Assembly: GCA_030278955.1 (NCBI GenBank)
Contig: JAOANR010000001.1
Location: 43,302,890-43,366,889 of the forward strand
DNA length: 64,000 nucleotides
Direction: 5' to 3'
Source: Hygrophila difformis
Lineage: Eukaryota; Streptophyta; Magnoliopsida; Lamiales; Acanthaceae
Below, one piece after another: positions 22,306 to 31,550 of this stretch. The translations under genes were made by a program, and so were the position numbers. A model generated the notes under the pieces. It did no database searches. It was not told the origin of the DNA and saw only the letters and a program-made list of their open reading frames with translations. Within the stretch, counting starts at the first letter, position 1; each line of letters starts with the position of its first letter.

Positions 22306-22550
22306 ACCCTGTTTGGCAAAACAGCTAAATATAATCAGCTAATTTGTCTCACAATATGAGAAAAAATAGCTTATTTGAAAAGACAAAATAACTTGAAACA
22401 GTGTTTAATCAGCTCTTTTTGAAACCGCTGCAAATAGCAGCATTTTGGATTTTAGCTTATTCTAGACAAAAAATTGGTCTCGAAATTGTCAAACAGCTAA
22501 TTTTAACTAATTATTACTCACAGAATCAGTTAACAGCTATCAGCTAATTA
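22306..22550. mobile_element. hAT-type MITE fragment
   Basis: Starts ACCCTGTTTGGCAAAACAGC and contains repeated CAGCTAAT words in both orientations, as in plant hAT-type MITEs with GTTTGGC termini. The expected mirror end is missing where the gag-only element resumes at 22551, so a deletion probably removed it. Confidence 0.55.
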
Positions 22551-22771
22551 TTGCTCGGTCAGTGTAGGGATCTGCGTAATCCCCTGTTGTGGTTGAGAAG
22601 TGCTCGCCATTTCAACGGCGTTCTCAGATGTTCTAATCGGTGTGTCTTCGTGTAGTGACATTTCTTCAAATTTTTGAGTTAAGTCCCTTACTATTCGGCC
22701 AGATCTAAGTTGCATAAACTGGATCTAAGCGGATATGGTCTCAATCTCGAGTCCCACTGGGCGTGCCACTT
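22551..22771 (-). repeat. Duplicate of the gag-only element's leader and gag start
   Basis: Matches 26910-27130, including the post-LTR primer region and the first gag codons. It proves a tandem arrangement. Confidence 0.9.
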
Positions 22772-23280
22772 TGTTAACCAAGAATTTTTTTGATTGAATA
22801 CTGTTGAAGATGATTACAAGATTCACTGAAGGGAATGACAAGAATTTAAATAAAGCTGTAAAGAAATGAAAAATTGCAGAATGGAAATACACGAAAGAAA
22901 ACTTGCAGAAAGGAAATGGCAGAAAGTAAAGATAATGAAAGTGCGATTCCTCTTGGGGGTGTGTGGATGTCTTTGTCCCAATGTGGCCTCTGGCATTTTA
23001 TAGCGGATAGGTGAGGATGAGTGAGGATGAGTGTTGAGTCTCCAGGTTTCAATATGGTGCGGATTCTCCTCCTCTAATGATGCCTCGCATTGAAGCTGCA
23101 CGATCTTCTCTGAGTAACCGTCCTCTTCTTGATCCTTCTCCCCTTGTTTTATCCGGATGAATCTCAAACTGGGCCGGGTCTCTCGAAAATGGTTTGGGCT
23201 AAGCTTAAAGGGCCTCTGGACCGGACCTCTTGAAAATAAATTGGGCTGAATTTAATGGGCCTAAAATATTGGGGTTAACA
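22772..23280 (-). repeat. LTR of the gag-only element (3' copy)
   Basis: 509 bp, TGTTAACC to GGTTAACA in plus orientation, differing from 27131-27639 at only a few bases. The flanking minus-strand polypurine tract GAGGGGGGCA (in 23281-23295) marks it as the 3' LTR. Confidence 0.95.
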
Positions 23281-23344
23281 GATGCCCCCCTCGCGCTATT
23301 TGTCTGATTAGCATTTTAAGACAAATCTGCGCGTTTTGTATTAT

Positions 23345-25420
23345 AAGCCTGGCCCATTAGGCCCACCGCCGTCCAGACCAGTGTCATTGCCAAGTCCACC
23401 ATCTGCTTTGAAGAGAAACGCTGTCGTCGTTCGGAAAGGATCGTCGCGAGCCGCCATCGCCGATCGTCGCCAGCCACCAGCCTCGCTTGCCAACGCAACT
23501 CTCCAGCCGCCAGCCCTGCTAGCGCTGCCAACTCACCAGCCGCCAGCATCGGTCGCCGCCAGCTGATCTCGAGCGCCGCCAGCGTCTCACGAGCCGCCAA
23601 GTCCGGCCGCCGCCAGGCTTGCTGCGCTGCCACCCCAGGGAGCCGCCAGTGTCCTGTAGCCGCCAGCTTCAAGTCTGCCGCCACCGCTCAGCTCCCGCCG
23701 CCAGCGTCTCCTCCGCCAGGCTTCGCCTGGGCGCCAGTCACCTGTGCCGCCAGGCTGGTTGAGCCGCCAGCCTTCTCCACTGGCCGCCAGCCTCTCGAGC
23801 CACCAGCCGCCAGGACACGCGCTGCCAAGCGTCTCTTCAGTCGCGAGCTGTATAGCGCCGCCAACCTCTCGTGTGCCGCCAACAGTTTCCGCCGGGGCCG
23901 CCACTCGTGTCCATGGATCAGGTTAGTTTGCCTTACCTTGTTTTATTGATGTTGTTGACCCAGACTTATGAATTGGATAGAGTATGATTCGAGGTTGAAA
24001 TTGGAGATTGGCAGTAGATGTTACATGAACTTTGAATTGTATGTTGGTCTTGTTGCATCGCTTGATACTTGGAATGGTATGTTGGGCATCATGTTTTCTC
24101 GCCACTAGCTAGCAGTGTTATTTTGAACTGTGGAATCGCATGTTGGAGTTGTTTATGTTCTTGCACTGTATCCAATATTCTGAATGTATACATCACTCGT
24201 TGTAGATGTTAAGTCAAGTGGAAATATATACTGATCTTGAAATTGCATCCAACAACGCCATGATTGTTTGATGACGCACATGAGCTTATTCATCCAAGTT
24301 TGATTCTCTTATTGAGCATGCTTCAATCGCCTTACATAGGATTTTAGGACATCATGCCATGCTAGTTGCTTGTCTTTCATTTAATGATTGATCGATTGAG
24401 TATCTCTCAAACACATTGTATTTCAACATAGAATTTAGCCGTCGAGACGCCAGCCGCCAGCTGCTCCGGCCGCCAGCTCCAGGACAATTTCGGCCGCCAG
24501 CGCCAGCCGTCAGCCCTAGGCCGCCGCCAGTGTGCGGGCCGCCAGCTCCAGGCCAATTTCGGCCGCCAGCTCGAGCTCCGGGCCGCCAGCTGCCGCCAGT
24601 CCCAGGCTGCCAGCTTCTGCCCCTCAGGCCGCCAGCTCCCGGCCGCCACCAGCCTCTTCTCCGGGCCGCCAGCCTTGAAGCAAGGAGCGCCGCCAGCTTT
24701 CGCTTGCCGAGGACGCCGCCAGCTCGGAGTTCTCGAGTGCCGCCAGCCTAAACCTGCCGCCAGGCATCGAGCTGCGCCGCCAAGCACAGGCCGCCAGCAT
24801 CTCTCTTCGGCTGCCAGCTTTGATCACTTGGGCCGCCAGCATCACCTTGGCCGCCAGCCATCCAGCTTGCCGCCAGCTCTTGCGCCGCCAAGCACGGGCC
24901 GCCAGCATCTCTCTTCGGCCGCCAGCTTTATCACTTGGGCCGCCAGCATGACCTTGGCCGCCAGCCATCCAGCTTGCCGCCAGCTCTTGCGCCGGCAAGC
25001 ACGGGCCGCCAGCATCTCTCTTGGGCCGTCAGCTTTGATTACTTGGGCCGCCAGCATCACCTTGGCCGCCAGCCATCCAGCTTGCCGCCAGCTCTTGCGC
25101 CGCCAAGCACGGGCCGCCAGCTTCTGCCACAGGCCGCCAACTCTAGGCCGCCAGCCTCATCTCCGGCCGCCAGCTCCGGCTCCAGGCCGTCATCTGTTCG
25201 GGACGCCACTCCGGGCCGCCAGCCGCCACGCTCCGAGCTTTGAGTCCTCAGCCGCCAATCACCTTTACTCCGGGTCGTCGCCGTTCATCTCTCAGCCACC
25301 AACCCGGAGCAGCCGCCGTTCACCCTCAGTCGTCCGTGCCCTGCCTCGGCCTCCATCATCATGATGCTGCTACTCAGCCATCAACTACTCAGCCTCCAAG
25401 GCCGCTGTTGATAGCGTGTT
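23345..25420. repeat. GC-rich GCCGCCAGC degenerate repeat region, two blocks
   Basis: Dense GCCGCCAGC/GGCCGCCAG words at irregular 10-30 bp spacing occupy about 23345-23920 and 24440-25260, declining to about 25420. An AT-normal spacer (23923-24430) lies between. The spacer begins CAGGTTAGT and ends TTTCAACATAG, so it resembles an intron on the plus strand. The repeats lack stops in several frames and create long low-complexity ORFs on both strands. It occupies the place where pol would be expected. I do not recognise a protein in it. Confidence 0.75.
24782..25104. repeat. Three tandem 108-bp units within the GC-rich region
   Basis: Units start AAGCAC at 24782, 24890 and 24997 (108, 107 and 108 bp), and a partial fourth starts at 25105. 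Each carries five GCCGCCAG-type words with the same linkers, for example CATCTCTCTT and CCATCCAGCTT. A few substitutions and one 1-bp deletion separate them, so the amplification is recent. Confidence 0.92.
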
Positions 25421-25427
25421 AGGGCAA

Positions 25428-27074
25428 CTATCCAGGGTTGTTTCCATACAGGGTTACTGTGTTGGCCATCACCCTTTGTCCGTCTTCCTTTTTACTAGGT
25501 TTTAATTCATTGAAAGTAGACCCGTATGTAGGTCGACGCTTCTCATCTTGTTCCTCAAGGAACTTTTCCAAGCGGGCCGCTCTCTCGGCCAACTGGGCAA
25601 GATCAGTGCAATCCTGCACAATTAAATTTTCTTTCAATTTTGGTAACATATTCGCTACTGCAATATTGCCGATCTCCCTATCAGGCACCGCAATTGCGCA
25701 TCGGCCCTTAAGCCGCTGTAATCTATTGATAAATGTGCTCGCCGCTTCATCTGCAAATTGTTTAGCATTAGTTAACTCTGCTAAACTGACACTTGTCAAA
25801 GGAGTGTAGAACCTGTCGTGGAAGGCTCTCTCCAAATCAGCCCAACTCTGAATTGAATTAGGCCGCAAAGATACATACCAAGCGAAGGCAGGTCCAATAA
25901 GGGATGTACTGAACAACCTCAACTTCAGCCAATCATTGGCCGCCATCTCACCGTATTGTGTTGTGAATCTGCCCACATGCTCTACAGTGGACTTGCCGTC
26001 GTCCCCCGAGAACACAGTAAATTCGGGCATCTTGAACCCTCTCGGATAGGGCTGCATCGTATCCACCAAGTCAGGATAGGGCTTTCTGTAAGTAGGCCGC
26101 TCTATCGGCCTTAATTGGATCCCGAAATGCTGCTTCATCATATCTGCAAGTTGATCAGGTGACACTTCGGGTGCCTGCATAGGAGGCAAGGCCGCTGGAG
26201 GTGTGGCATGAGGCATGGCGGCTGGTATGGCAGGTGTCGCCGCCACCCCATATAGCGTCTGCCCCCCTAGCGCTGGCTGCATACAACTAGGATTCGGCAT
26301 GGGAGCTGGTACTGGTATGGAGGCTGTATGAGACGTAGAAGGTGTCCAAGCCACTCCATGTGGCTGTGGTGTCTGCCCCCCTTGTGTTGGCGGCATCCAA
26401 CCAAGGTTCAATGGTGCTGCCACCTGAGGTGTGGTTTGAACATTCGGCACATGAGGTGCCGCATCCTGACGTGGCGCCATGCCAAGTCCACCGGAGGCCG
26501 TCGTACAACCTGGTGCATCGTTGGCCGCCATCAAGTATCCTGATGAAGCATACATCGATACGGGAGGTGCCACATAACCAAAGTTCGGCATGCTAGGTGC
26601 CGCAGGAGTGAAAGCATGAGTGGCCTGAAATGGGAATGGGGGCAAACTGGCCAGGCCTCCGGACTCCGGGAGTGGCGGCTGGCCAAAATTGGTTCCCCAA
26701 ATCCTTTGTTGGCCGCCATACGGCCCTGGACATAGGATGTTTGGTGGCACAATCGTACCATTTGCTGGAGCAGATCTATCCTGCTCAGTACGCAAGGATC
26801 CACATATTTTGTCAATTTGGTCGGCCATGGCAGGCCGCAATATATCCATTAGGTGTCTTGTGAGCAAAGGCATGAATTCGGCCATCGATTCTATCATCGA
26901 TAGCCGCATTTGCTCGGTCAGTGTAGGGATCTGCGTAATCCCCTGTTGTGGTTGAGAAGTGCTCGCCATTTCAACGGCGTTCTCAGATGTTCTAATCGGT
27001 GTGTCTTCGTGTAGTGACATTTCTTCAAATTTTTGAGTTAAGTCCCTTACTATTCGGCCAGATCTAAGTTGCAT
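25428..27074 (-). CDS. Ty3-type Gag polyprotein, intact 548 codons
   Basis: Starts MQLRSGR, a common beginning of plant Ty3/gypsy Gag proteins, 57 nt inside the 5' LTR boundary. A long Pro/Ala/Gln-rich segment (residues about 100-320) is followed by the capsid-like Retrotrans_gag domain (about 350-510): FKMPEFTVFSGDDGKST, FSTSLIGPAFAWYVSL, WADLERAFHDRFY, FINRLQRLKGRC. No CCHC knuckle or pol follows; the frame stops at 25428 and the GC-rich repeat begins. It has no internal stop despite lacking pol, which suggests selection or recent amplification by a pol-bearing partner. It would form virus-like particles in the cytoplasm. Confidence 0.85.
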   Translation of the reverse strand: MQLRSGRIVRDLTQKFEEMSLHEDTPIRTSENAVEMASTSQPQQGITQIPTLTEQMRLSMIESMAEFMPLLTRHLMDILRPAMADQIDKICGSLRTEQDRSAPANGTIVPPNILCPGPYGGQQRIWGTNFGQPPLPESGGLASLPPFPFQATHAFTPAAPSMPNFGYVAPPVSMYASSGYLMAANDAPGCTTASGGLGMAPRQDAAPHVPNVQTTPQVAAPLNLGWMPPTQGGQTPQPHGVAWTPSTSHTASIPVPAPMPNPSCMQPALGGQTLYGVAATPAIPAAMPHATPPAALPPMQAPEVSPDQLADMMKQHFGIQLRPIERPTYRKPYPDLVDTMQPYPRGFKMPEFTVFSGDDGKSTVEHVGRFTTQYGEMAANDWLKLRLFSTSLIGPAFAWYVSLRPNSIQSWADLERAFHDRFYTPLTSVSLAELTNAKQFADEAASTFINRLQRLKGRCAIAVPDREIGNIAVANMLPKLKENLIVQDCTDLAQLAERAARLEKFLEEQDEKRRPTYGSTFNELKPSKKEDGQRVMANTVTLYGNNPG

Positions 27075-27130
27075 AAACTGGATCTAAGCGGATATGGTCT
27101 CAATCTCGAGTCCCACTGGGCGTGCCACTT

Positions 27131-27639
27131 TGTTAACCAAGAATTTTTTTGATTGAATACTGTTGAAGATGATTACAAGATTCACTGAAGGGAATGACAA
27201 GAATTTAAATAAAGCTGTAAAGAAATGAAAAATTGCAGAATGGAAATACACGAAAGAAAACTTGCAGAAAGGAAATGGCAGAAAGTAAAGATAATGAAAG
27301 TGCGATTCCTCTTGGGGGTGTGTGGATGTCTTTGTCCCAATGTCGCCTCTGGCATTTTATAGCGGATAGGTGAGGATGAGTGAGGATGAGTGTTGAGTCT
27401 CCAGGTTTCAATATGGTGCGGAATCTCCTCCTCTAATGATGCCTCGCATTGAAGCTGCGCGATCTTCTCTGAGTAACCGTCCTCTTCTTGATCCTTCTCC
27501 CCTTGTTTTATCCGGATGAATCTCAAACTGGGCCGGGTCTCTCGAAAATGGTTTGGGCTAAGCTTAAAGGGCCTCTGGACCGGACCTCTTGAAAATAAAT
27601 TGGGCTGAATTTAATGGGCCTAAAATATTGGGGTTAACA
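27131..27639 (-). repeat. LTR of the gag-only element (5' copy)
   Basis: 509-bp twin of 22772-23280. On the minus strand it is followed by AAGTGGCACGCCCAGTGGGA, the likely primer region, then gag. Confidence 0.95.
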
Positions 27640-27640
27640 G

Positions 27641-28069
27641 CTTGGAAGTTTTAACGATGAAAAATGAACTTAACGGTTAGAATCTAACAGAATCTATTAC
27701 TCCCTCCGTCCCACTCATTGTGTCCCATTTTGACTTTTGATACTGTTCATTGCTCAAGTTTGACCTAATATTATCACAATTATATAAATAAAAAATATAA
27801 TCAAGTCCGGTCTTGTTAGAATCGTCTAATCATGTAGTTTTAGAATATATATTTTATATAATTTTTACTTATACACATTTAAAGATATGGACGGCTAAAC
27901 AAGTGCATTGGATTACGTATCGAAAAGTTTTGACACAGAAATAATGGGACATAGGGAGTATTTTCAAAAAAAAAAAGGAGAAGTTGAGGTCTATTTTTTT
28001 TCAAGAAAAAAATTCAGGTACTAATTTGACTACTTCAAAGAGTTTAGGCATATAAAATGGGATTTGCTC
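27641..28069 (-). repeat. MULE right terminal inverted repeat, carrying a MITE
   Basis: The reverse complement of 21196-21362, interrupted by the Stowaway at 27700-27958. The retrotransposon's GCTTG duplication overlaps its inner edge. Confidence 0.88.
27700..27958. mobile_element. Stowaway MITE
   Basis: CTCCCTCCGTCCCA at one end, GGGACATAGGGAG at the other, flanked by TA (27698-27699 and 27959-27960), 259 bp. The interior has TCTTGTTAGAATCGTCTAATC, as in the other copies. Confidence 0.88.
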
Positions 28070-28320
28070 TTAAAAAATTATAACATTCATGTATTTCACG
28101 TAATCCAATACACGTTTTAACGCTTAATATTTCAAATTGTGTAAAACTAAAAATGATAAAAATTTGATATTCTAAAACTACGCGATTAGACGAATCTAAC
28201 AAGATCACACGTGATTATATTTTATTTTATGTAACTATGTTAAAAAACTGAATCAAAATTACTTAATGATTAATAATTACTATGATCACATGTTCTAATT
28301 TTATGAAAACAGAGGGAGTA

Positions 28321-29083
28321 TATGTCTACATCAAAATGATGCCATATAGAAAGTTCTTGCGTGTCTATACATACACATACTACCTAACAAATTAGTACAT
28401 ACAATAATCAAACATTTTGAAAGAATATCCAATGGAATCATGTTTGATCCCATGGATTTATTTATCCATAGAAGCAATTATAAATGAAAAGTTGCAGAGT
28501 CATTTCAAGTTTTCAACCGTGCATTGCGATGTATACATGCCCGATATTTTATTTAAATTTATTATTTAAAAATTAGTTGGTAAATTAAATCAATTTTATG
28601 CAAAATTTTGTTTTAGGAGAATTCAATTATTCAATGTCCACCTAATACTCGAAAAATTAGTTTAGATCTAATGTAGCATGGTGATACTCGGTATACGCCA
28701 CAAATATTTATGCTTGTGTCCAAATATCGATGGCTCATTTAGATTTTAAGAGAGGTAGATTATTGTAGAAGGTGATATGATAATATGATTTGAATAGTTT
28801 CTAAAATTTTTTAAAAGTATTTTATGAAGAAAATATCAATATATTTACAATTTTAAACTGCATATTAGAGACTTAAGTAGTTTATGCAAGACTTTTTTTA
28901 ATGTGCTTTGAATGATTATTCTTGAACTTCAATATTTAAGAAATCTATCCGGTTCATCTAAAAAATAATTAAGACATGAAGTGTGTGTGTGTGTATATAT
29001 CGTGTTGTACGCCGCACAAATCGATCAAGTTATTGTTCTGTATTTGAGAGTTTTTTGGAGTTTTAGATTTTATATTAAAATTG
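28321..29083. other. AT-rich intergenic DNA
   Basis: Includes a (GT)n/(AT)n run at 28981-28999. No gene recognised. Confidence 0.6.
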
Positions 29084-29085
29084 TA

Positions 29086-29358
29086 ACTCCATTCTTTATA
29101 ATATTTTCTCCGTTCTTTTATAGTGACACATTGGAGATTTTTCATTGTTCATTGAGTAACTTTGAATCGAGTGTCTAATACAATTATATAAGATAAAATA
29201 TAGCCAAGTGGGATCTTGTTAGATTCGTCTAATCAGATAGATTAAGAATATCAATTTTTTATAACTTTTATTTGTATGCAATTTGAGTTATTGATGAATA
29301 AAAATGTATATTAGATTGCGTGAAATGTGGGCCCGTGACATTTAAAAAAGAATGGAGG
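29086..29358. mobile_element. Stowaway MITE, older copy
   Basis: Ends ACTCCATTCTTT and AAAAGAATGGAGG are inverted and TA-flanked. The interior GATCTTGTTAGATTCGTCTA ties it to the other two Stowaway copies. About 273 bp. Confidence 0.72.
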
Positions 29359-29571
29359 TAATAGTTTTTAAGGTCATACTATGAAAAGAAGCTTTGCTAA
29401 TAGAAGGTTGTGTTTGAAAGGAACTACAAACTATTTCAGTTCATTATATTTTAACCCAATAAATCCGCTCAATTTAATTTTTTTTTTTTTTTCGGTTACA
29501 GCCATAAAGACGAGCTAAGGAAAAAGGGAAAATATAACAGACACTACAACTAAGACTCCGAACCCATAAGC

Positions 29572-30114
29572 TCACAGCCTGTGATACCAAACACCGTTTG
29601 CATCGCGCTGAAGAATCCTCTGAAGCTCATCTGGGGGAAACGCCCATGTAGTAAAGAATTGTTCCTCCAATGCCACCTTACGAGCCAGAAAATCCACCGC
29701 CTGGTTCCCCTCCCGAAGTACATGCATGATTAGACACACCTCAAACCGATTCTGCATACCCCGAATCAACTCAATCAAGGGCCACAAATGATAAAACTCA
29801 CTCCTCTCTTTTTGCACCAATCCAATCGCCCCCTTCGAGTCCGAGTATAAGGTCACCCGTCGAGCGCCACAATCCGCCGCCAGACAAAGCCCTTTCCAAA
29901 TGCCATACAGCTCAATCTCCAAAATCGTCTTCCTCCCTTGGTGACCCCCCTCGCGTTTAATCCAACTCCCATCACCTTTCCTACACACAGCCGCGTACCC
30001 CGAGCATCCAATATCCGGCATCAAGCACCCATCCGTATGGACTACACAAGCATCTTCTCCCCCATCATTCCATCCCATTATCCAGCTGTCACCACCTGCC
30101 ACCTGAGCATCCAC
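29572..30114 (-). pseudogene. LINE RNase H domain (RVT_3)
   Basis: An open 180-codon segment with the four acidic motifs of the plant LINE RNase H: VVHTDG, ILEIELYGIWKGL, LYSDSKGAIGL and HVLREGNQAVDFLAR. It trails a region broken by frameshifts, so it is not an independent gene. Confidence 0.88.
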
Positions 30115-30378
30115 CGCGCCTCCTGCCAGGGCAGCCCGCAGCCGACGTGCCTCCCACCACAGCTGCTGCCGGCGCCACTGCTTCCCCTAAAAAACCCTCA
30201 AATTCCTCTCACGCCAATATGTCCACAGCACTGCCAAAAACCATCCTCTCTTCGTGCGATACGAGAACTCTAACCAGTGAGTCATCGCTCCCCTATCCAA
30301 CTCAGCCACAGAACGAGTCCCTTCCATTTCACACTCCCTCCACAAGTCCTTCGCCCATTCACATAAGAATAGAGCATG

Positions 30379-31550
30379 TCACCATGTTTCTACTTCCATG
30401 CCACATATCACACACAAGGGTGAAGAAGCGACACCTCTCTTGTATCTCAAGTAATTAGTGACCACCGAATCATGTCCCATAAGCCATAACAACATCCCAA
30501 TTTTCTCCGGTATCAACATCGTCCACATCCAAGCCCATGCCCCATCCGTGTCTCCCCCTACCTCTAACCATTTGTATGCGGAGGAAACAAAATATACCCC
30601 CTTCTTATCAAGCCTCCAGTGTAGCAAGTCAGGTGTTCGTAGATTTAGTGTTGGAGCAGGTGACATCTGAATCCGCTCCTTAACATCAGTCGGCATCCAT
30701 GTACAAAGTTTGTCTAGGTTCCATCTTTGCCCTTCAATCACCTCATGAATCCAGAGATGCTCATCATGAAAATCCACGAATGGCATTGCCGGTCCCAGCA
30801 TCCGTCCCTGCCACCATGGAGTGTACCAAAGGGATGACATCCCATCACCAACGCGGATGCCAAACCCCTCCCTCAGCTCCTCCGACGCCCGGACCATCGA
30901 CTTCCGTAATTTAGTGCCCAACCAATGAGGAGAAGGGAATGCCTGCTGTCGAAAAGCATATTTGTCCCTCAACACATTCACCCACAACTTATCCGAGGCC
31001 ATCACCAGGTGCCATAGCTGCTTCCCTAGCAATGCAGTATTCATGCTTCGCGCCTTCCGGAACCCCAACCCTCCCTCTTCCCTTGGCCGAGCCATCTTCA
31101 TCCAAGACACCAGATGCAGTCCCCGCCCATCCCCACCTTTCCAAATCCACCTAGCTATACAAGCATCTATCGACTTGCATACTTTTTGAGGCAACCAATG
31201 AACCAGCATGGCACCGCCGCAAGCACAGCGCGACCTTTGGTCACCCTACCCGCCTTATTTGAAAATTTCGACGCCCACAGAGCCACGTGTCGCTCAAGCT
31301 TCTGCATTATGTAATCAAAGTGATTACATTTCATTCTCCCATGTATAATTGGAAATCCCAAGTACTTTCCCAGATCGGCCATCACTCCTATGTGAAGATG
31401 TTGATCAATCCAAGTCGCCATATCCCCATTAAGCCAAGGTGAAATAAATGCCCTCGACTTACTTTCATTCACCCTCATACCCGCCCTAGTAGTGAACCTG
31501 TACAACACATCCGCCATGCATTTAATACTATCCTCATGGGCGTGTGAGCA
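30379..31550 (-). pseudogene. LINE RT C-terminus and zf-RVT domain
   Basis: From 31550 down the minus strand: HEDSIKCMADVLYRFTTRAG, NESKSRAFIS and LGKYLGFPIIHGR (RT thumb region), then, after a frame change near 31170-31209, IARWIWKGGDGRGLHLVSW, EEGGLGFRKARSMN and an RT-associated zinc-finger segment ending CVICGMEVETW. Truncated by Tekay A. Confidence 0.88.

Larger units (their letters stand above)
22102..27639 (-). mobile_element. Gag-only LTR retrotransposon in partial tandem array
   Basis: The layout on plus coordinates is LTR fragment (22102-22305), MITE (22306-22550), 221 bp of internal start (22551-22771), full LTR (22772-23280), internal region (23281-27130), full LTR (27131-27639). 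Target duplication GCTTG flanks the whole block (22097-22101 and 27640-27644). The coding strand is minus. A Ty3-type gag is present but no protease, RT or integrase, so it must rely on another element. The third, truncated LTR shows that a head-to-tail repeat was later shortened by deletion. Confidence 0.88.
21196..28069. mobile_element. Mutator-like element (non-autonomous MULE) with nested insertions
   Basis: Inverted repeats of about 165 bp form the ends, starting GAGTAAATTCCATTTTAT on the left and matching the reverse complement of GGGATTTGCTC on the right. They are flanked by a perfect 9-bp duplication, TTAAAAAAT (21187-21195 and 28070-28078). Long inverted repeats with 9-bp duplications define Mutator-like elements. 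No transposase is present. Without nested insertions the element would be about 1 kb. Confidence 0.88.
21175..28318. mobile_element. Stowaway-like MITE split by the Mutator-like element
   Basis: The left end CTCCCTCCGTTTT (21175) and right end AAAACAGAGGGAG (to 28318) are inverted repeats flanked by TA on both sides (21173-21174 and 28319-28320). The right half contains GATTAGACGAATCTAACAAG, also found in the other two Stowaway copies here. Removing the nested element restores a MITE of about 260 bp. Confidence 0.8.
29478..31550 (-). mobile_element. Second L1-type LINE, 5' side cut by Tekay A
   Basis: A poly(T) at 29478-29491 is the LINE poly(A) on the minus strand. Going upstream come RNase H, zf-RVT and the RT end. 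The element stops at 31550 exactly where the Tekay LTR starts, so its 5' part lies beyond that nested block or is lost. Confidence 0.9.

Noticed and set aside
24407..25422. Long ORFs on both strands in the GC-rich repeat (for example 24675-25364 plus and 24407-24787 minus)
   Set aside because: They follow from a stop-poor 9-bp repeat, exist in several frames at once, and contain no domain.
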